64,000 nt of DNA, from contig CBFGVH010000001.1 of the NCBI GenBank assembly GCA_965652415.1, positions 62,001 to 126,000 on the forward strand. Direction: 5' to 3'. Positions 41,464 through 50,047 of the stretch are shown here, piece after piece. The notes under the pieces were generated by a model. That model searched no databases, was not told the origin of the DNA, and saw only the letters and a program-made list of their open reading frames with translations. This DNA comes from BQJD01 sp965652415. Lineage in GTDB: Bacteria; Pseudomonadota; Gammaproteobacteria; Arenicellales; CAJQKF01. The position numbers and the translations under genes are program-made. Numbering within the stretch: position 1 is the first letter of the stretch; each line of letters opens with the position of its first letter.

Positions 41464-42342
41464 TCAATCAAACACGCCGGTGCTCAGGTAGCGGTCGCCG
41501 CGATCGCAGACGATGCTCACCACCACGCTGCCGGACGACTCCGCCGCCACGGCGAGGTTGACCGCGGCGGCGCCGCCCGAAGAGACGCCGCAGAAGATCC
41601 CCTCCTCGCGCGCCAGGCGCCGGCTGGTCTGCTCGGCCTCGCCCTGGCTGACCTCGATGATCCTGTCGACGCGGCTGGCATCGTAGATCTTCGGCAGGTA
41701 GGCCTCGGGCCAGCGGCGGATGCCCGGAATCGACGAATCGGCGTCCGGCTGTACGCCGATGATCTCGATGTCGGGATTCTGTTCCTTGAGGTACCGCGAC
41801 ACGCCCATGATGGTGCCGGTGGTGCCCATGGCGCTGACGAAGTGCGTGATGCGCCCCTCGCTCTGGCGCCAGATCTCCGGGCCCGTGCCATGATAGTGGG
41901 CGAGCGGATTGTCGGGGTTGGCGAACTGGTCCAGCACGGCGCCCTCGCCGCGCTCCTGCATTTCCAGCGCCAGGTCGCGCGCCCGCTCCATGCCCTCGTC
42001 GCGCGACACCAGCACCAGCTCGGCGCCGTACACGCTCATGGTCGCACGGCGCTCCAGGCTCATGTTGTCGGGCATGATCAAGCGCATCCGGTAGCCCCGC
42101 ATCGCGGCGACCATGGCCAGGGCGATCCCGGTATTACCGCTGGTCGCCTCGATCAGCGTGTCCCCTGGGCTGATCTCGCCGCGGCGCTCGGCCTGAACGA
42201 TCATGTTGAACGCCGGCCGATCCTTCACCGAGCCGGCCGGGTTCTGCCCCTCCAGCTTGACCAGCGACCGTCCCGCACCGGGGGCGGGCATCCGCTTCAA
42301 GTCGATGAGGGGAGTATTGCCGATCAGGTCGTCGAGATGCAT
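41464..42342 (-). CDS. cysM: cysteine synthase B
   Basis: PLP enzyme that makes cysteine from O-acetylserine and sulfide or S-sulfocysteine from thiosulfate. The 292 residues begin MHLDDLIGNTPLIDLKRM. Lys40 in NPAGSVKDRPA binds PLP, the substrate loop is EATSGNTGIALAM, and the phosphate-binding loop is SAMGTTGTIMG. The short length and the RYLKEQNPDIEIIGVQP region favour CysM over CysK. The ATG at 42340-42342 is used; the open frame extends upstream without homology. Confidence 0.93.
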   Translation of the reverse strand: MHLDDLIGNTPLIDLKRMPAPGAGRSLVKLEGQNPAGSVKDRPAFNMIVQAERRGEISPGDTLIEATSGNTGIALAMVAAMRGYRMRLIMPDNMSLERRATMSVYGAELVLVSRDEGMERARDLALEMQERGEGAVLDQFANPDNPLAHYHGTGPEIWRQSEGRITHFVSAMGTTGTIMGVSRYLKEQNPDIEIIGVQPDADSSIPGIRRWPEAYLPKIYDASRVDRIIEVSQGEAEQTSRRLAREEGIFCGVSSGGAAAVNLAVAAESSGSVVVSIVCDRGDRYLSTGVFD

Positions 42343-42412
42343 CGTTGCCGGGTTCCGGGATCGCCAAAGGGCGGCCATTGTACAGGATGCGCGCCACGCC
42401 ATGATCCCCCGG

Positions 42413-44167
42413 CTACACCGGGTTGAAGTGCTCGATGGCGAGCTGCGGCCGGATGCGTCCCGCGAACTCGTTGACCTCCAGGCGATAGGCGGCATGGATC
42501 CGGTCCAGTTCCGGGCACGGTGCGCCGGGCCGTTCAAGATAACGAAACCGGATCGCCTCGACGCGATGGTCGGAGCGCTCGGGCCTGAGTACCAGCTTCA
42601 GGTGCACCTCGCCGACAAGCCGCTGCTGAAGCACGCGAAACGTGTTGTCGAACACCGGCTCCGGAAACCCCTGGCCCCAGGGCGCAAGCGTCCGCAGCCG
42701 GCGCACGAAGGCGATGTCGTCGAACTCGTCATCGAGAGGGCCGTCGGTGAGAATGCGGTTGGCGGCATTGATGGTCTCGACATGGCAGTCGAGCGCCTCG
42801 AGAAACAGTTCACGAAACCTGGCGAAGTGCTCCTCGCGCAATGACAGCCCGGCCGCCATGGCGTGTCCGCCGAAGCGGACGAGCAGACCGGGTGCGCGCG
42901 CGTCCACCTCGCACAGGATGTCGCGAATGTTGACGCCCGGCACAGAGCGCGCCGATCCCTTCAACAGCGCGTCCTCGCCGCGGGCGAAGGCCACGGCCGG
43001 CAGGCCGCGGCGTTCCTTCAGGCGCGACGCCACCAGCCCGACAATGCCCTCGTGCCAGTCGTCCCGGTACACGCACACGCCCGCGCGCGCGGCCCCGTCG
43101 GAATCGGCGTCGAGGTCCGCCGCGCTCACCGCTTCGCCGTGCATCTGCCGCTCGATCTCCCGCCGCTCGCGATTGATGGCGTCGAGCCGCGCCGCCAGCA
43201 GCCGGGCGCGCCCGTGCTCGCTTTCGAGCAGGCACTCGATACCCAGGCCCATGTCTTCGAGGCGACCCGCCGCGTTGAGGCGCGGCGCGAGCTGAAAGCC
43301 GAGATCCGACGCCACCAGCGACCCGGGCTTGCGCCCGCTGATCTCGGCCAGGGCGAGAATGCCGGGGCGGCAGCGTCCCGCGTTGATCCGCTTGAGACCC
43401 TGGGCGACGAGGATCCGGTTGTTCGCGTCGAGCCTGACCAGGTCGGCATAGGTGCCGAGGGCCACAAGGTCGAGGTACTCGGCCATGTTGACCGGCGGCA
43501 GCCGCCTCTCGCGAAACCACCCCGACTCCTCCAGCAGGCGCCGCACCACCGAGAGCACGTAGAACACCACGCCCACGCCGGCGAGGTGCTTGCTGGGAAA
43601 GCGATCCCCGGTGAGGTTCGGGTTCACGATGGCATCGGCGTCGGGCAGAACCTCGCCGGGCAGGTGATGATCGGTGATGACCAGCGCGATGCCGAGCTCG
43701 CGCGCGCGCGCGGCGCCGGCCACGCTCGATATGCCGTTGTCCACGGTCACGAGCAGACCGGGCCGCTCGGCCGCAGCGAGATCGACCAGGGCCGGCGACA
43801 ACCCGTAGCCGAGTTTGAAGCGGTCCGGAACGAGATAGTCGGCCCGCGCCGCTCCCATCGCGCGCAGCGCCAGCACCGCCAACGCGCAGCTGGTGGCGCC
43901 GTCGGCATCGTAGTCGCCCAGTACCATGATGGTGGAGCCGCCGCGCACGTGGTCCGCGATCAATTGAGCGGCACGGTCGATCTGGCTCATCGCATCCGGC
44001 CTGAGCAGGTCCCGGCTCGAGAACGCGAGCTGGTCGATGGACTCGATTTCGCGGTTGGCCAGCACGCGGCCGATAACCGGGTTCAGCGACTCGGCGCCGG
44101 CGACGGTTCCCGTCCCCGTGCGGCGCACGATCTGCCGCACTCCCCCGGCGTCCCGGCTCCGGCTCAC
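42413..44167 (-). CDS. recJ: single-stranded-DNA-specific 5'-3' exonuclease RecJ
   Basis: DHH-family exonuclease of recombination and mismatch repair. The 584 residues from the GTG at 44165-44167 contain motif I GDYDADGATSCALA, the VTVDNGI and DHH (ITDHHLPGE) motifs, and the DHHA1-domain motif RFGGHAMAAGLS, followed by an OB domain ending in FNPV. The GTG overlaps the gspM stop by four bases (GTGA), so recJ is translated from the end of the secretion operon. The longer open frame upstream is gspM shadow sequence. Confidence 0.94.
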   Translation of the reverse strand: MSRSRDAGGVRQIVRRTGTGTVAGAESLNPVIGRVLANREIESIDQLAFSSRDLLRPDAMSQIDRAAQLIADHVRGGSTIMVLGDYDADGATSCALAVLALRAMGAARADYLVPDRFKLGYGLSPALVDLAAAERPGLLVTVDNGISSVAGAARARELGIALVITDHHLPGEVLPDADAIVNPNLTGDRFPSKHLAGVGVVFYVLSVVRRLLEESGWFRERRLPPVNMAEYLDLVALGTYADLVRLDANNRILVAQGLKRINAGRCRPGILALAEISGRKPGSLVASDLGFQLAPRLNAAGRLEDMGLGIECLLESEHGRARLLAARLDAINRERREIERQMHGEAVSAADLDADSDGAARAGVCVYRDDWHEGIVGLVASRLKERRGLPAVAFARGEDALLKGSARSVPGVNIRDILCEVDARAPGLLVRFGGHAMAAGLSLREEHFARFRELFLEALDCHVETINAANRILTDGPLDDEFDDIAFVRRLRTLAPWGQGFPEPVFDNTFRVLQQRLVGEVHLKLVLRPERSDHRVEAIRFRYLERPGAPCPELDRIHAAYRLEVNEFAGRIRPQLAIEHFNPV

Positions 44168-44640
44168 GATCCGAGCGTGAGTCGAACGTTGACGAGTCCG
44201 GGACCGGCGCGGTCGACGGTGGCGGCCACGACCGCGACCTGCCGGCTGCCCAGAGAATCGAGCCACTTCAGCCAGGCATCGAACGGGACCTCCTCGAACC
44301 ACACCGTCACCCGGCCCTCGGGGGCCGGCTGCATGCGGCCGATGTGCGCGCGCAGGCCGCCGGCGGTGGCCGATTGCTCGACCAGCGTCAGCAGCGGCAC
44401 ACCCGTTCCGGCGGCCTGCCGGCCGCGCCGACCGAGCAGCGAGTCGTGCCGCGCCGCCTGCTGCTGCATCCAGGCGAGGTCGGCCTTGAGCTCCGGCACC
44501 TGGGCCCGCAACATGTGCAACCGCTGGTAGCGGGGCTCGAGCACCGCGACGTAGAGGACGGCGGCGACTACTACGACCGTACCGGCCGCGAGCAGGCTGC
44601 GCTCGCGGCGTCCCAGCGCCCTCAGGTACTCGGCCAGCAT
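44164..44640 (-). CDS. gspM: type II secretion inner-membrane protein GspM
   Basis: Bitopic membrane protein that stabilises GspL and the GspE ATPase. The 158 residues have a short cytoplasmic tail, one transmembrane helix (about 17-35, LLAAGTVVVVAAVLYVAVLE) and a periplasmic ferredoxin-like domain (WFEEVPFDAWLKWLDSLG). Its ATG overlaps the gspL stop by one base (TGATG). Sequence conservation of GspM is low; position and topology make the call. Confidence 0.87.
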   Translation of the reverse strand: MLAEYLRALGRRERSLLAAGTVVVVAAVLYVAVLEPRYQRLHMLRAQVPELKADLAWMQQQAARHDSLLGRRGRQAAGTGVPLLTLVEQSATAGGLRAHIGRMQPAPEGRVTVWFEEVPFDAWLKWLDSLGSRQVAVVAATVDRAGPGLVNVRLTLGS

Positions 44641-45818
44641 CAGCCCTGCCCCCGGCTAAGCCGCAGTCGGCCCGTTACCCGGTCGGCCAGCGAACCGGAT
44701 CCGACCAGCTCCACGGCAACGCCTTGACCGGCCATGCGCTCGCGCAATCGATCGATCTCGCTGAAATTGCCGACCTCGCATGCCACCTCGAGGGCGCCGT
44801 CGCGGAAGCTGATCTCCTCGACCGTAACGCCGCGAGCGGCGGCCGGTGCCAGCACCGACAGCAGGAACTGGAATTCGCCCTGTCCGGCCGCCTGCTGGCC
44901 GAGCTCGGCCAGCTTGCTGCGAAACTGGCTGCGCACGTCGACGATCCGCGTTTCCTCGGGGAACAGTTCGCGAAACAGGGTGTGAGTCTCGCCGGTAAGC
45001 CGGGCATGGGCCTGCTCCAGCCGCACGTACTCGTAGCCGTCGGCTGCCAGCCGCAACGCAGCCGCAAGCAGCAGCAGCACGGCGGCGGAGCGCATTGCCG
45101 GAACGCGGGCGGCGCGTCTCTCGCCGTCGAGGCGAGGCATCAGATTCGGCACGATCGAACGCGGGCCCCGGTGTGCCAGCCACCCGGTGAAGTCGGTGCC
45201 GATCTCCCACTGGCGAACGTCCTCGCCGCCGAGTTCGTCGAGGCGCCGGCCGAGCGCGGTATCGTTGACGGCGATGGTGCCGCCGCGCTCGTCGCTGGAC
45301 TGCCACCACAACTCGAGGCTGCCGGCGTCGAGCACGGCGCCCGTCCCGCGCGCTCCGAGCACGGCGATGCGGCCGTCTCCGGTTGCGGCCACCGTCATCG
45401 TGGCGCCGGGATGGACGGGCAGCAGCTGGTAGTCCGCCACCAGCGCGCTCGGCGACAGGCCCGCCGCAGCGAAGGAGCTTCGCACTTCGCGCAGGAGCTC
45501 CCTGGAGACGACCGCAGCCACTGCGCTGGTTCCCGGTGTAAAGGCGATCGGAACGATGTGGAAACTGTCGACGTCCTCGGTCAACTGGTCTTCCAGGGCG
45601 AACGGCAGCACGCGGGCGAGCTGGCGGCGATTGCGGGCCGGCACCGCGACTTCGGCGGTGACCACCTGCTCTCCCGGCAGCACGACCCAGACGTCGTCAC
45701 CCTTCAGGCGCCGCGGCAACGAGTCGAGGGAATCCACCTCGTCCACCTGGCGCACCGCGCCCTGGCCCGTGACCCGCGCGTAGCGGTGCGGAGGATCGGA
45801 CGAGATGTAGAGCCTCAC
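44640..45818 (-). CDS. gspL: type II secretion platform protein GspL
   Basis: Links the cytoplasmic ATPase GspE to the inner-membrane platform. The 392 residues consist of an actin-like cytoplasmic domain (1 to about 245; VLPFALEDQLTEDVDSFHI near 90-108), one transmembrane helix (about 247-264) and a periplasmic ferredoxin-like domain (LSVLAPAAARGVTVEEISF). The start overlaps gspK by four bases. Confidence 0.92.
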   Translation of the reverse strand: MRLYISSDPPHRYARVTGQGAVRQVDEVDSLDSLPRRLKGDDVWVVLPGEQVVTAEVAVPARNRRQLARVLPFALEDQLTEDVDSFHIVPIAFTPGTSAVAAVVSRELLREVRSSFAAAGLSPSALVADYQLLPVHPGATMTVAATGDGRIAVLGARGTGAVLDAGSLELWWQSSDERGGTIAVNDTALGRRLDELGGEDVRQWEIGTDFTGWLAHRGPRSIVPNLMPRLDGERRAARVPAMRSAAVLLLLAAALRLAADGYEYVRLEQAHARLTGETHTLFRELFPEETRIVDVRSQFRSKLAELGQQAAGQGEFQFLLSVLAPAAARGVTVEEISFRDGALEVACEVGNFSEIDRLRERMAGQGVAVELVGSGSLADRVTGRLRLSRGQG

Positions 45819-46771
45819 AGGTACCCCCAGCCGCGGGAGACGACGGTCACCGACTGCTCGGCCGCGTCGCGCCGGATGATGGCGTCGGTGGCGAGGTTCA
45901 TGCGGCCGATGCGCACCTGGTTCGTGACCTGGAAATACTCACTGGCGAGCGTGACCATGGGCTCGGCCGCGAGGTTCGCCTCGCCGGCCAGTTCCGGACG
46001 CTGCAGGAACGCCTCGACCGACTCGAAGCCCGTCTCGCCGCGGGCCGCGGCCAGGGCCTCGGCATCCGCCGCGGAAACCTGGTCGGCGAGCACCTGGAAC
46101 AAAAGTGGCGGGCAGGTATTGACGTTGATCCGTGTCTGTCTCGCGGAGGGAATCGCCGTCACGAACGGCGCGAGCCTGGCCAGGATTTCTTCCGTGACGC
46201 CATTTACCAGGAGCATTTCACCAAGGTCCGACATCGGTCGATTGGCCGCCCGGTAGGGCGGCTCGAAGAGCAGGTATTCGAGGTCCTCGGCCCCGTCCGC
46301 ATGCGTGCGCTGCTGGTCCTCGTCGATCCAGTCGACCACCGCCTCGGCAAGCCCCTCGTCGATCTCGAGAAGGCGCAGCAGCCGCTTGAAGGCAGGATAC
46401 CATACCTCGTCGCGACGGGAGAGGTTGTTGAGATTGAAGCGGCCCTGCAGGTCGTACGCCACGGTGCGCAGCTGCGCGTCGTCCACCTTGACCGCCTCGC
46501 CGAGGGCGTTCCAGTCCTCGCCGAGGTGGTCTCGTTCGCCGGCGACGACATCGCGCTGAAGTACCCGCGCGGCCCATTGCTCCGCCCCAATGGCGAGCTG
46601 CATTCCCTGCTCCACGCTGCGCTGGTTGTCCGCGCGCCGGAGCAGGAGGTGGTCCGCCTCCGTCATGTATACCGCGAGTATGGAAAGCAGCACCAGGATG
46701 AACATGACCGACAGCAGGGCCACGCCCCGGCACCGGCGTGCGCGACGGGCTGCGTGTTCAATACGCGGCAC
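45815..46771 (-). CDS. gspK: type II secretion minor pseudopilin GspK
   Basis: Tip pseudopilin that with GspI and GspJ caps the pseudopilus. The 318 residues have a prepilin-type leader cleaved before GVALLSVMFILVLLSILAVY; the usual Glu5 position is not acidic, which is normal for GspK. The large domain includes NLNNLSRR and the NRPMSDLGEMLLVNG and ARQTRINVNTCPP segments typical of GspK. The GTG start at 46771 overlaps gspJ by 14 bases. Confidence 0.93.
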   Translation of the reverse strand: MPRIEHAARRARRCRGVALLSVMFILVLLSILAVYMTEADHLLLRRADNQRSVEQGMQLAIGAEQWAARVLQRDVVAGERDHLGEDWNALGEAVKVDDAQLRTVAYDLQGRFNLNNLSRRDEVWYPAFKRLLRLLEIDEGLAEAVVDWIDEDQQRTHADGAEDLEYLLFEPPYRAANRPMSDLGEMLLVNGVTEEILARLAPFVTAIPSARQTRINVNTCPPLLFQVLADQVSAADAEALAAARGETGFESVEAFLQRPELAGEANLAAEPMVTLASEYFQVTNQVRIGRMNLATDAIIRRDAAEQSVTVVSRGWGYL

Positions 46772-47426
46772 CGGTCACCTCCACCAGGCGCCGGTAGGTG
46801 GCGCCGTCGTCGAGCGTAAGAGTCAGTTCGACGGCCTCGGGCAACCGGAAGGGATCGTCCCATTCGGCTCGGCGGTCGATGCCGCCGTCTTCATCGCGGC
46901 CGTAGAACCTGATCTCGGCAACGGCCACGCGGTCGGCGAGAGCGGCCTCGTGCGGCGCGGAGTCGAGGTCGCGATCGAGCACCGGCCAGACCTGGCGGAT
47001 CAACACCCCGTCCCTGAGTACCCAGCCGACACGCTGCGGTCGGTGCCACGCATTGCCCGCCAGTGACGGCGCGAGCGCGGTCAGCTCCATGAGCAGCCCC
47101 TCGGTCTCGCGCCGCTCGTCGTGGACCGCCAGCGCCGGCACGTTCTCGCCGAGGCCGTCGCGCACCGGGCGCGAAGCCATGAAACGAACGTCGCGCTCGA
47201 AATGGCCGATTGCCCGGGCCAGGCGGGTGTTCTGTTCGTTGCGCGCCGCGAGCGCCTCGCGCAGGGAGAGGAAGTTGTCGAGGGTGCCGTAGGATATGGC
47301 GCCGATCACGGCGAATATGGCGATGGCGATGACCATCTCGAGCAGCGTGAAGCCGCACATCGCGGCACCGCCCATCGCGCGGCCGGGCCGTCCCGCGTAC
47401 GATCCGGTGCACGATTCACGAGCCAT
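46758..47426 (-). CDS. gspJ: type II secretion minor pseudopilin GspJ
   Basis: Minor pseudopilin of 222 residues. The prepilin peptidase site is MCG|FTLLEMVIAIAIFAVIG with Glu at mature position 5. The C-terminal part has ERDVRFMASRPVRD and VEIRF-like strands. The ATG at 47426 is supported by GAGG; MGGAAMCG at 47375 would give a shorter leader. It overlaps the gspI end by 11 bases. Confidence 0.92.
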   Translation of the reverse strand: MARESCTGSYAGRPGRAMGGAAMCGFTLLEMVIAIAIFAVIGAISYGTLDNFLSLREALAARNEQNTRLARAIGHFERDVRFMASRPVRDGLGENVPALAVHDERRETEGLLMELTALAPSLAGNAWHRPQRVGWVLRDGVLIRQVWPVLDRDLDSAPHEAALADRVAVAEIRFYGRDEDGGIDRRAEWDDPFRLPEAVELTLTLDDGATYRRLVEVTGAAY

Positions 47427-47826
47427 CGGAAGCAGCCTCGCGTGGCGGGTCTATCCGCGCCAGGTAACCGGAAAGCCGCGCCAGCGGCTCGGGCGAGTTC
47501 CCCCGAGCGGACACGTTCACCTGCACCTTGACGACGTCGTCGTCCGGGGTCGCGGCGATGGTGCGCTCGATGCGCCAGCGCCGCCCCGCCATTTCGACCT
47601 CGAAACTGCCCGTACCGATGCCCGGCAGGCCCCGCGCCAGCCGGAGCTCGGTGAGGTGGTTGCCTGCGACCCAGTAGGCCACGGTGCGCGACTCGGTCGC
47701 ATCGGCGATCTCGATGCTGGATCCGAGGGTACGGGCCAGGGCCATCAGTCCCGTGGCGGCGATGGCGAGCGCCGCCAGCACCTCGATCAGCGTGAATCCG
47801 CCGGCGCGCGACAGATGCAAGCTCAC
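47416..47826 (-). CDS. gspI: type II secretion minor pseudopilin GspI
   Basis: Minor pseudopilin of 136 residues, cleaved before FTLIEVLAALAIAATGLMAL (leader MSLHLSRAGG). The ESRTVAYWVAGNHLTELRLA segment is characteristic of GspI. The GTG start overlaps the gspH stop by four bases (GTGA). Confidence 0.93.
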   Translation of the reverse strand: MSLHLSRAGGFTLIEVLAALAIAATGLMALARTLGSSIEIADATESRTVAYWVAGNHLTELRLARGLPGIGTGSFEVEMAGRRWRIERTIAATPDDDVVKVQVNVSARGNSPEPLARLSGYLARIDPPREAASDGS

Positions 47827-48329
47827 GGCTCCCCGGTTCGATCGGCCACGATGGCGCCGAAAGCGTCAAGGGTCACTGCGACCCTGGCATCGCCGGCGCT
47901 GAATGTCATGTCGAACGGGGTCACCTGGCCGAGGGGATCGACGATGATCCGCCCGGGTGCTTCATCCGCCTCCCCTTCGGCCACGTCCCGCGACGTTCCG
48001 TTCACCGTCAATGCCGCCGAAACCGGCTCAAGGACGCGGCGGGACCGGAACACGTCGTCCTTGTCGAGGGCACGCCACTGGCCGGACTCGGCCACCTCGA
48101 AGCCGTACCGCTGAGCGGCTTCGTCGAAAACCAGGGCTAGCGGGCGGCCGCGCAGCAGGCTTTCTTCCTGCAACTGCCGAAGCAGGGCGGCGGCGCGTTC
48201 GCCTTCGCGTTCGGCGGCGCGGCCCGGGTCCGGCGACAGGTTCAGGTTGATCATGGCGATGGCGACGCCGACGAGGGCTACAACGACCATGATCTCGAGC
48301 AGCGTGAAACCGGCCTCGACGCGGCGCAT
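47823..48329 (-). CDS. gspH: type II secretion minor pseudopilin GspH
   Basis: Minor pseudopilin of 168 residues from the ATG at 48327-48329, leader MRRVEAG cleaved before FTLLEIMVVVALVGVAIAMI. The RAAALLRQLQEESLLRGRPL helix and YGFEVAESGQW strand match GspH. An in-frame ATG at 48360-48362 would give an 18-residue leader and overlap gspG; the shorter leader is the usual form. Confidence 0.9.
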   Translation of the reverse strand: MRRVEAGFTLLEIMVVVALVGVAIAMINLNLSPDPGRAAEREGERAAALLRQLQEESLLRGRPLALVFDEAAQRYGFEVAESGQWRALDKDDVFRSRRVLEPVSAALTVNGTSRDVAEGEADEAPGRIIVDPLGQVTPFDMTFSAGDARVAVTLDAFGAIVADRTGEP

Positions 48330-48348
48330 CGGTGCATGCCCCGGCGGT

Positions 48349-48768
48349 TCAGCGCGCCTCATCGAGGTTCCAGTTGCCGATGTCCGCATCGACGCCTTCG
48401 CCGCCGCGGCGACCGTCCGCGCCGTACGAGAACAGGTCGAACTCCATCCGTTCCCCGGGGTACAGGTACTGGTACGGGTTGCCCCACGGATCGGCGGGCA
48501 GTCGATCGACGTACCCGCGCCCGTCCTTGCCACCGGTTTTCAGCACGTCGAGACCGTCCGACGTGGTCGGAAACCGGAACGTGTCCAGCTTGTACAGCTG
48601 CACGGCGCTGGCGAGCGCGCGGATGTCGCTCTTCGCCTTGGCCACGTACGCCTCCTCCTGGCGGCCGAGCACCCGGGGCAGGATCAGCGTGGCGAGCAGG
48701 CCGATGATCACCACCACGACCATGATTTCAATGAGCGTGAATCCCTTCTGGGAGCGAGAGTCTTTCAA
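48349..48768 (-). CDS. gspG: type II secretion major pseudopilin GspG
   Basis: Main subunit of the pseudopilus that pushes substrates through the secretin. The 139 residues have a leader MKDSRSQKG cleaved before FTLIEIMVVVVIIGLLATLI with Glu5. The long spine helix includes QEEAYVAKAKSDIRALASAV, followed by LPADPWGNPYQYLYPG and a C-terminal calcium-site-like FSYGADGRRGGEG. It follows gspF by seven bases. Confidence 0.96.
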   Translation of the reverse strand: MKDSRSQKGFTLIEIMVVVVIIGLLATLILPRVLGRQEEAYVAKAKSDIRALASAVQLYKLDTFRFPTTSDGLDVLKTGGKDGRGYVDRLPADPWGNPYQYLYPGERMEFDLFSYGADGRRGGEGVDADIGNWNLDEAR

Positions 48769-48775
48769 GTCGAAG

Positions 48776-49987
48776 CTACCTGACGAGTTGGTTGAGGTCG
48801 AAGATGGGCAGCAGTATGGCCAGCACGATGGTCAGCACGATACCGCCCATGAACAGGATCATCATCGGCTCGAACAGGCCGACGAGGACGGCGAGCCGCG
48901 CTTCCATCTCGCGCTCGAGTGCGGTGGCCGACTTGTCGAGCATCTTCTCGAGATTGCCGCTCTGCTCGCCGCTGGCAACCATCTGGGTGAAAAGCGGCGG
49001 GAAGTACCCGCTGCGCGCGACGGCACGGCTCAGGGTGACGCCCTCGCGCACTTCGGACGCCGCCTGGTTGAGGGCTCGGCGCAGCACCAGGTTCGGCACC
49101 ACCTCGGCGCTTGCGCGCATCGCGTCGAGCAGCGGGACCCCGCTGCCGACCATGATCGCCAGCGTGCGCGCCATGCGTGAGGTGTTCAGGCCGCGCGACA
49201 GCCGCCGGGTCCCGGGGAACGTCAGGATGCGGCGATGCAGCCATTGCTTCGGACCCGGTCGGCGAAAGGCGGACGTGAGCACCAGGGCGAGCACACCGGC
49301 GCCGGCGGCAATCAACGCGCCGTGGGCGCGCAGGAAATCGCTCAAGGCTATCAGCATCACGGTCAGCAACGGCAGTGCCTGCCCGGTATCCTCGAATACC
49401 CGCACCACCTGGGGCACGACGTAGGTCAGAAGCGCGATGACGATCAGCAGCGCCACGAGGGTCAGAATCACCGGGTAGACCAGCGCCACCCCGATACGCT
49501 GCTTGAGGCCCTGGCGCGCCTCGGTGTAGTCGGCGAGCCGGTCGAGCACCTCGGCCAGCTTGCCGGTCTGCTCGCCGGCCGCGACCGAGGCCGTGTAGAT
49601 CTCGGGGAACGCCTTCGGGAACCGGCGCATGGAATCGGCCAGGCCCCGGCCCTCCACCAGGGCCGAGCGCACGGAACTCAGAAGGGACTTCACCTTGTGC
49701 CCCTCGGACTGGTCGATCAGCGCCGCGAGCGACCCTTCGACCGTCATCCCCGACCCCACCAGGGTCGCGAACTGGCGCGTGATCACCGCCAGCTGGGTAG
49801 GCCCCAGGCGGCGCGCGGTGACGCGCCCGCCCTGCCTGCCGGAACTCTCGGCCACCGCCTGGATGTCCAGCGGAGCGAGACCGGCCTCGCGCAGCGCCTG
49901 GCGCACCTGGCGCGCCGTGTCGCCGCTGGCGACGCCCTTCCGCTGGCGGCCGCGCTCGTCGAGCGCCCGGTATTCGAAGGCGCCCAT
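48776..49987 (-). CDS. gspF: type II secretion inner-membrane platform protein GspF
   Basis: Polytopic platform protein of 403 residues starting MGAFEYRALDERG. It has two T2SS_F domains (about 70-195 and 270-395), each with a soluble four-helix bundle, and three transmembrane helices near 170-190, 218-238 and 374-396. LATLVGSGMTVEGSLAALID and LAIMVGSGVPLLDAMRASAE mark the two repeats. It starts 60 bases after the gspE stop. Confidence 0.95.
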   Translation of the reverse strand: MGAFEYRALDERGRQRKGVASGDTARQVRQALREAGLAPLDIQAVAESSGRQGGRVTARRLGPTQLAVITRQFATLVGSGMTVEGSLAALIDQSEGHKVKSLLSSVRSALVEGRGLADSMRRFPKAFPEIYTASVAAGEQTGKLAEVLDRLADYTEARQGLKQRIGVALVYPVILTLVALLIVIALLTYVVPQVVRVFEDTGQALPLLTVMLIALSDFLRAHGALIAAGAGVLALVLTSAFRRPGPKQWLHRRILTFPGTRRLSRGLNTSRMARTLAIMVGSGVPLLDAMRASAEVVPNLVLRRALNQAASEVREGVTLSRAVARSGYFPPLFTQMVASGEQSGNLEKMLDKSATALEREMEARLAVLVGLFEPMMILFMGGIVLTIVLAILLPIFDLNQLVR

Positions 49988-50047
49988 CGCGTCGTCTAGC
50001 GCTCCACCCGCCGGATGACGCGACAGGCGGTGCGGGCCTCGCAGGGA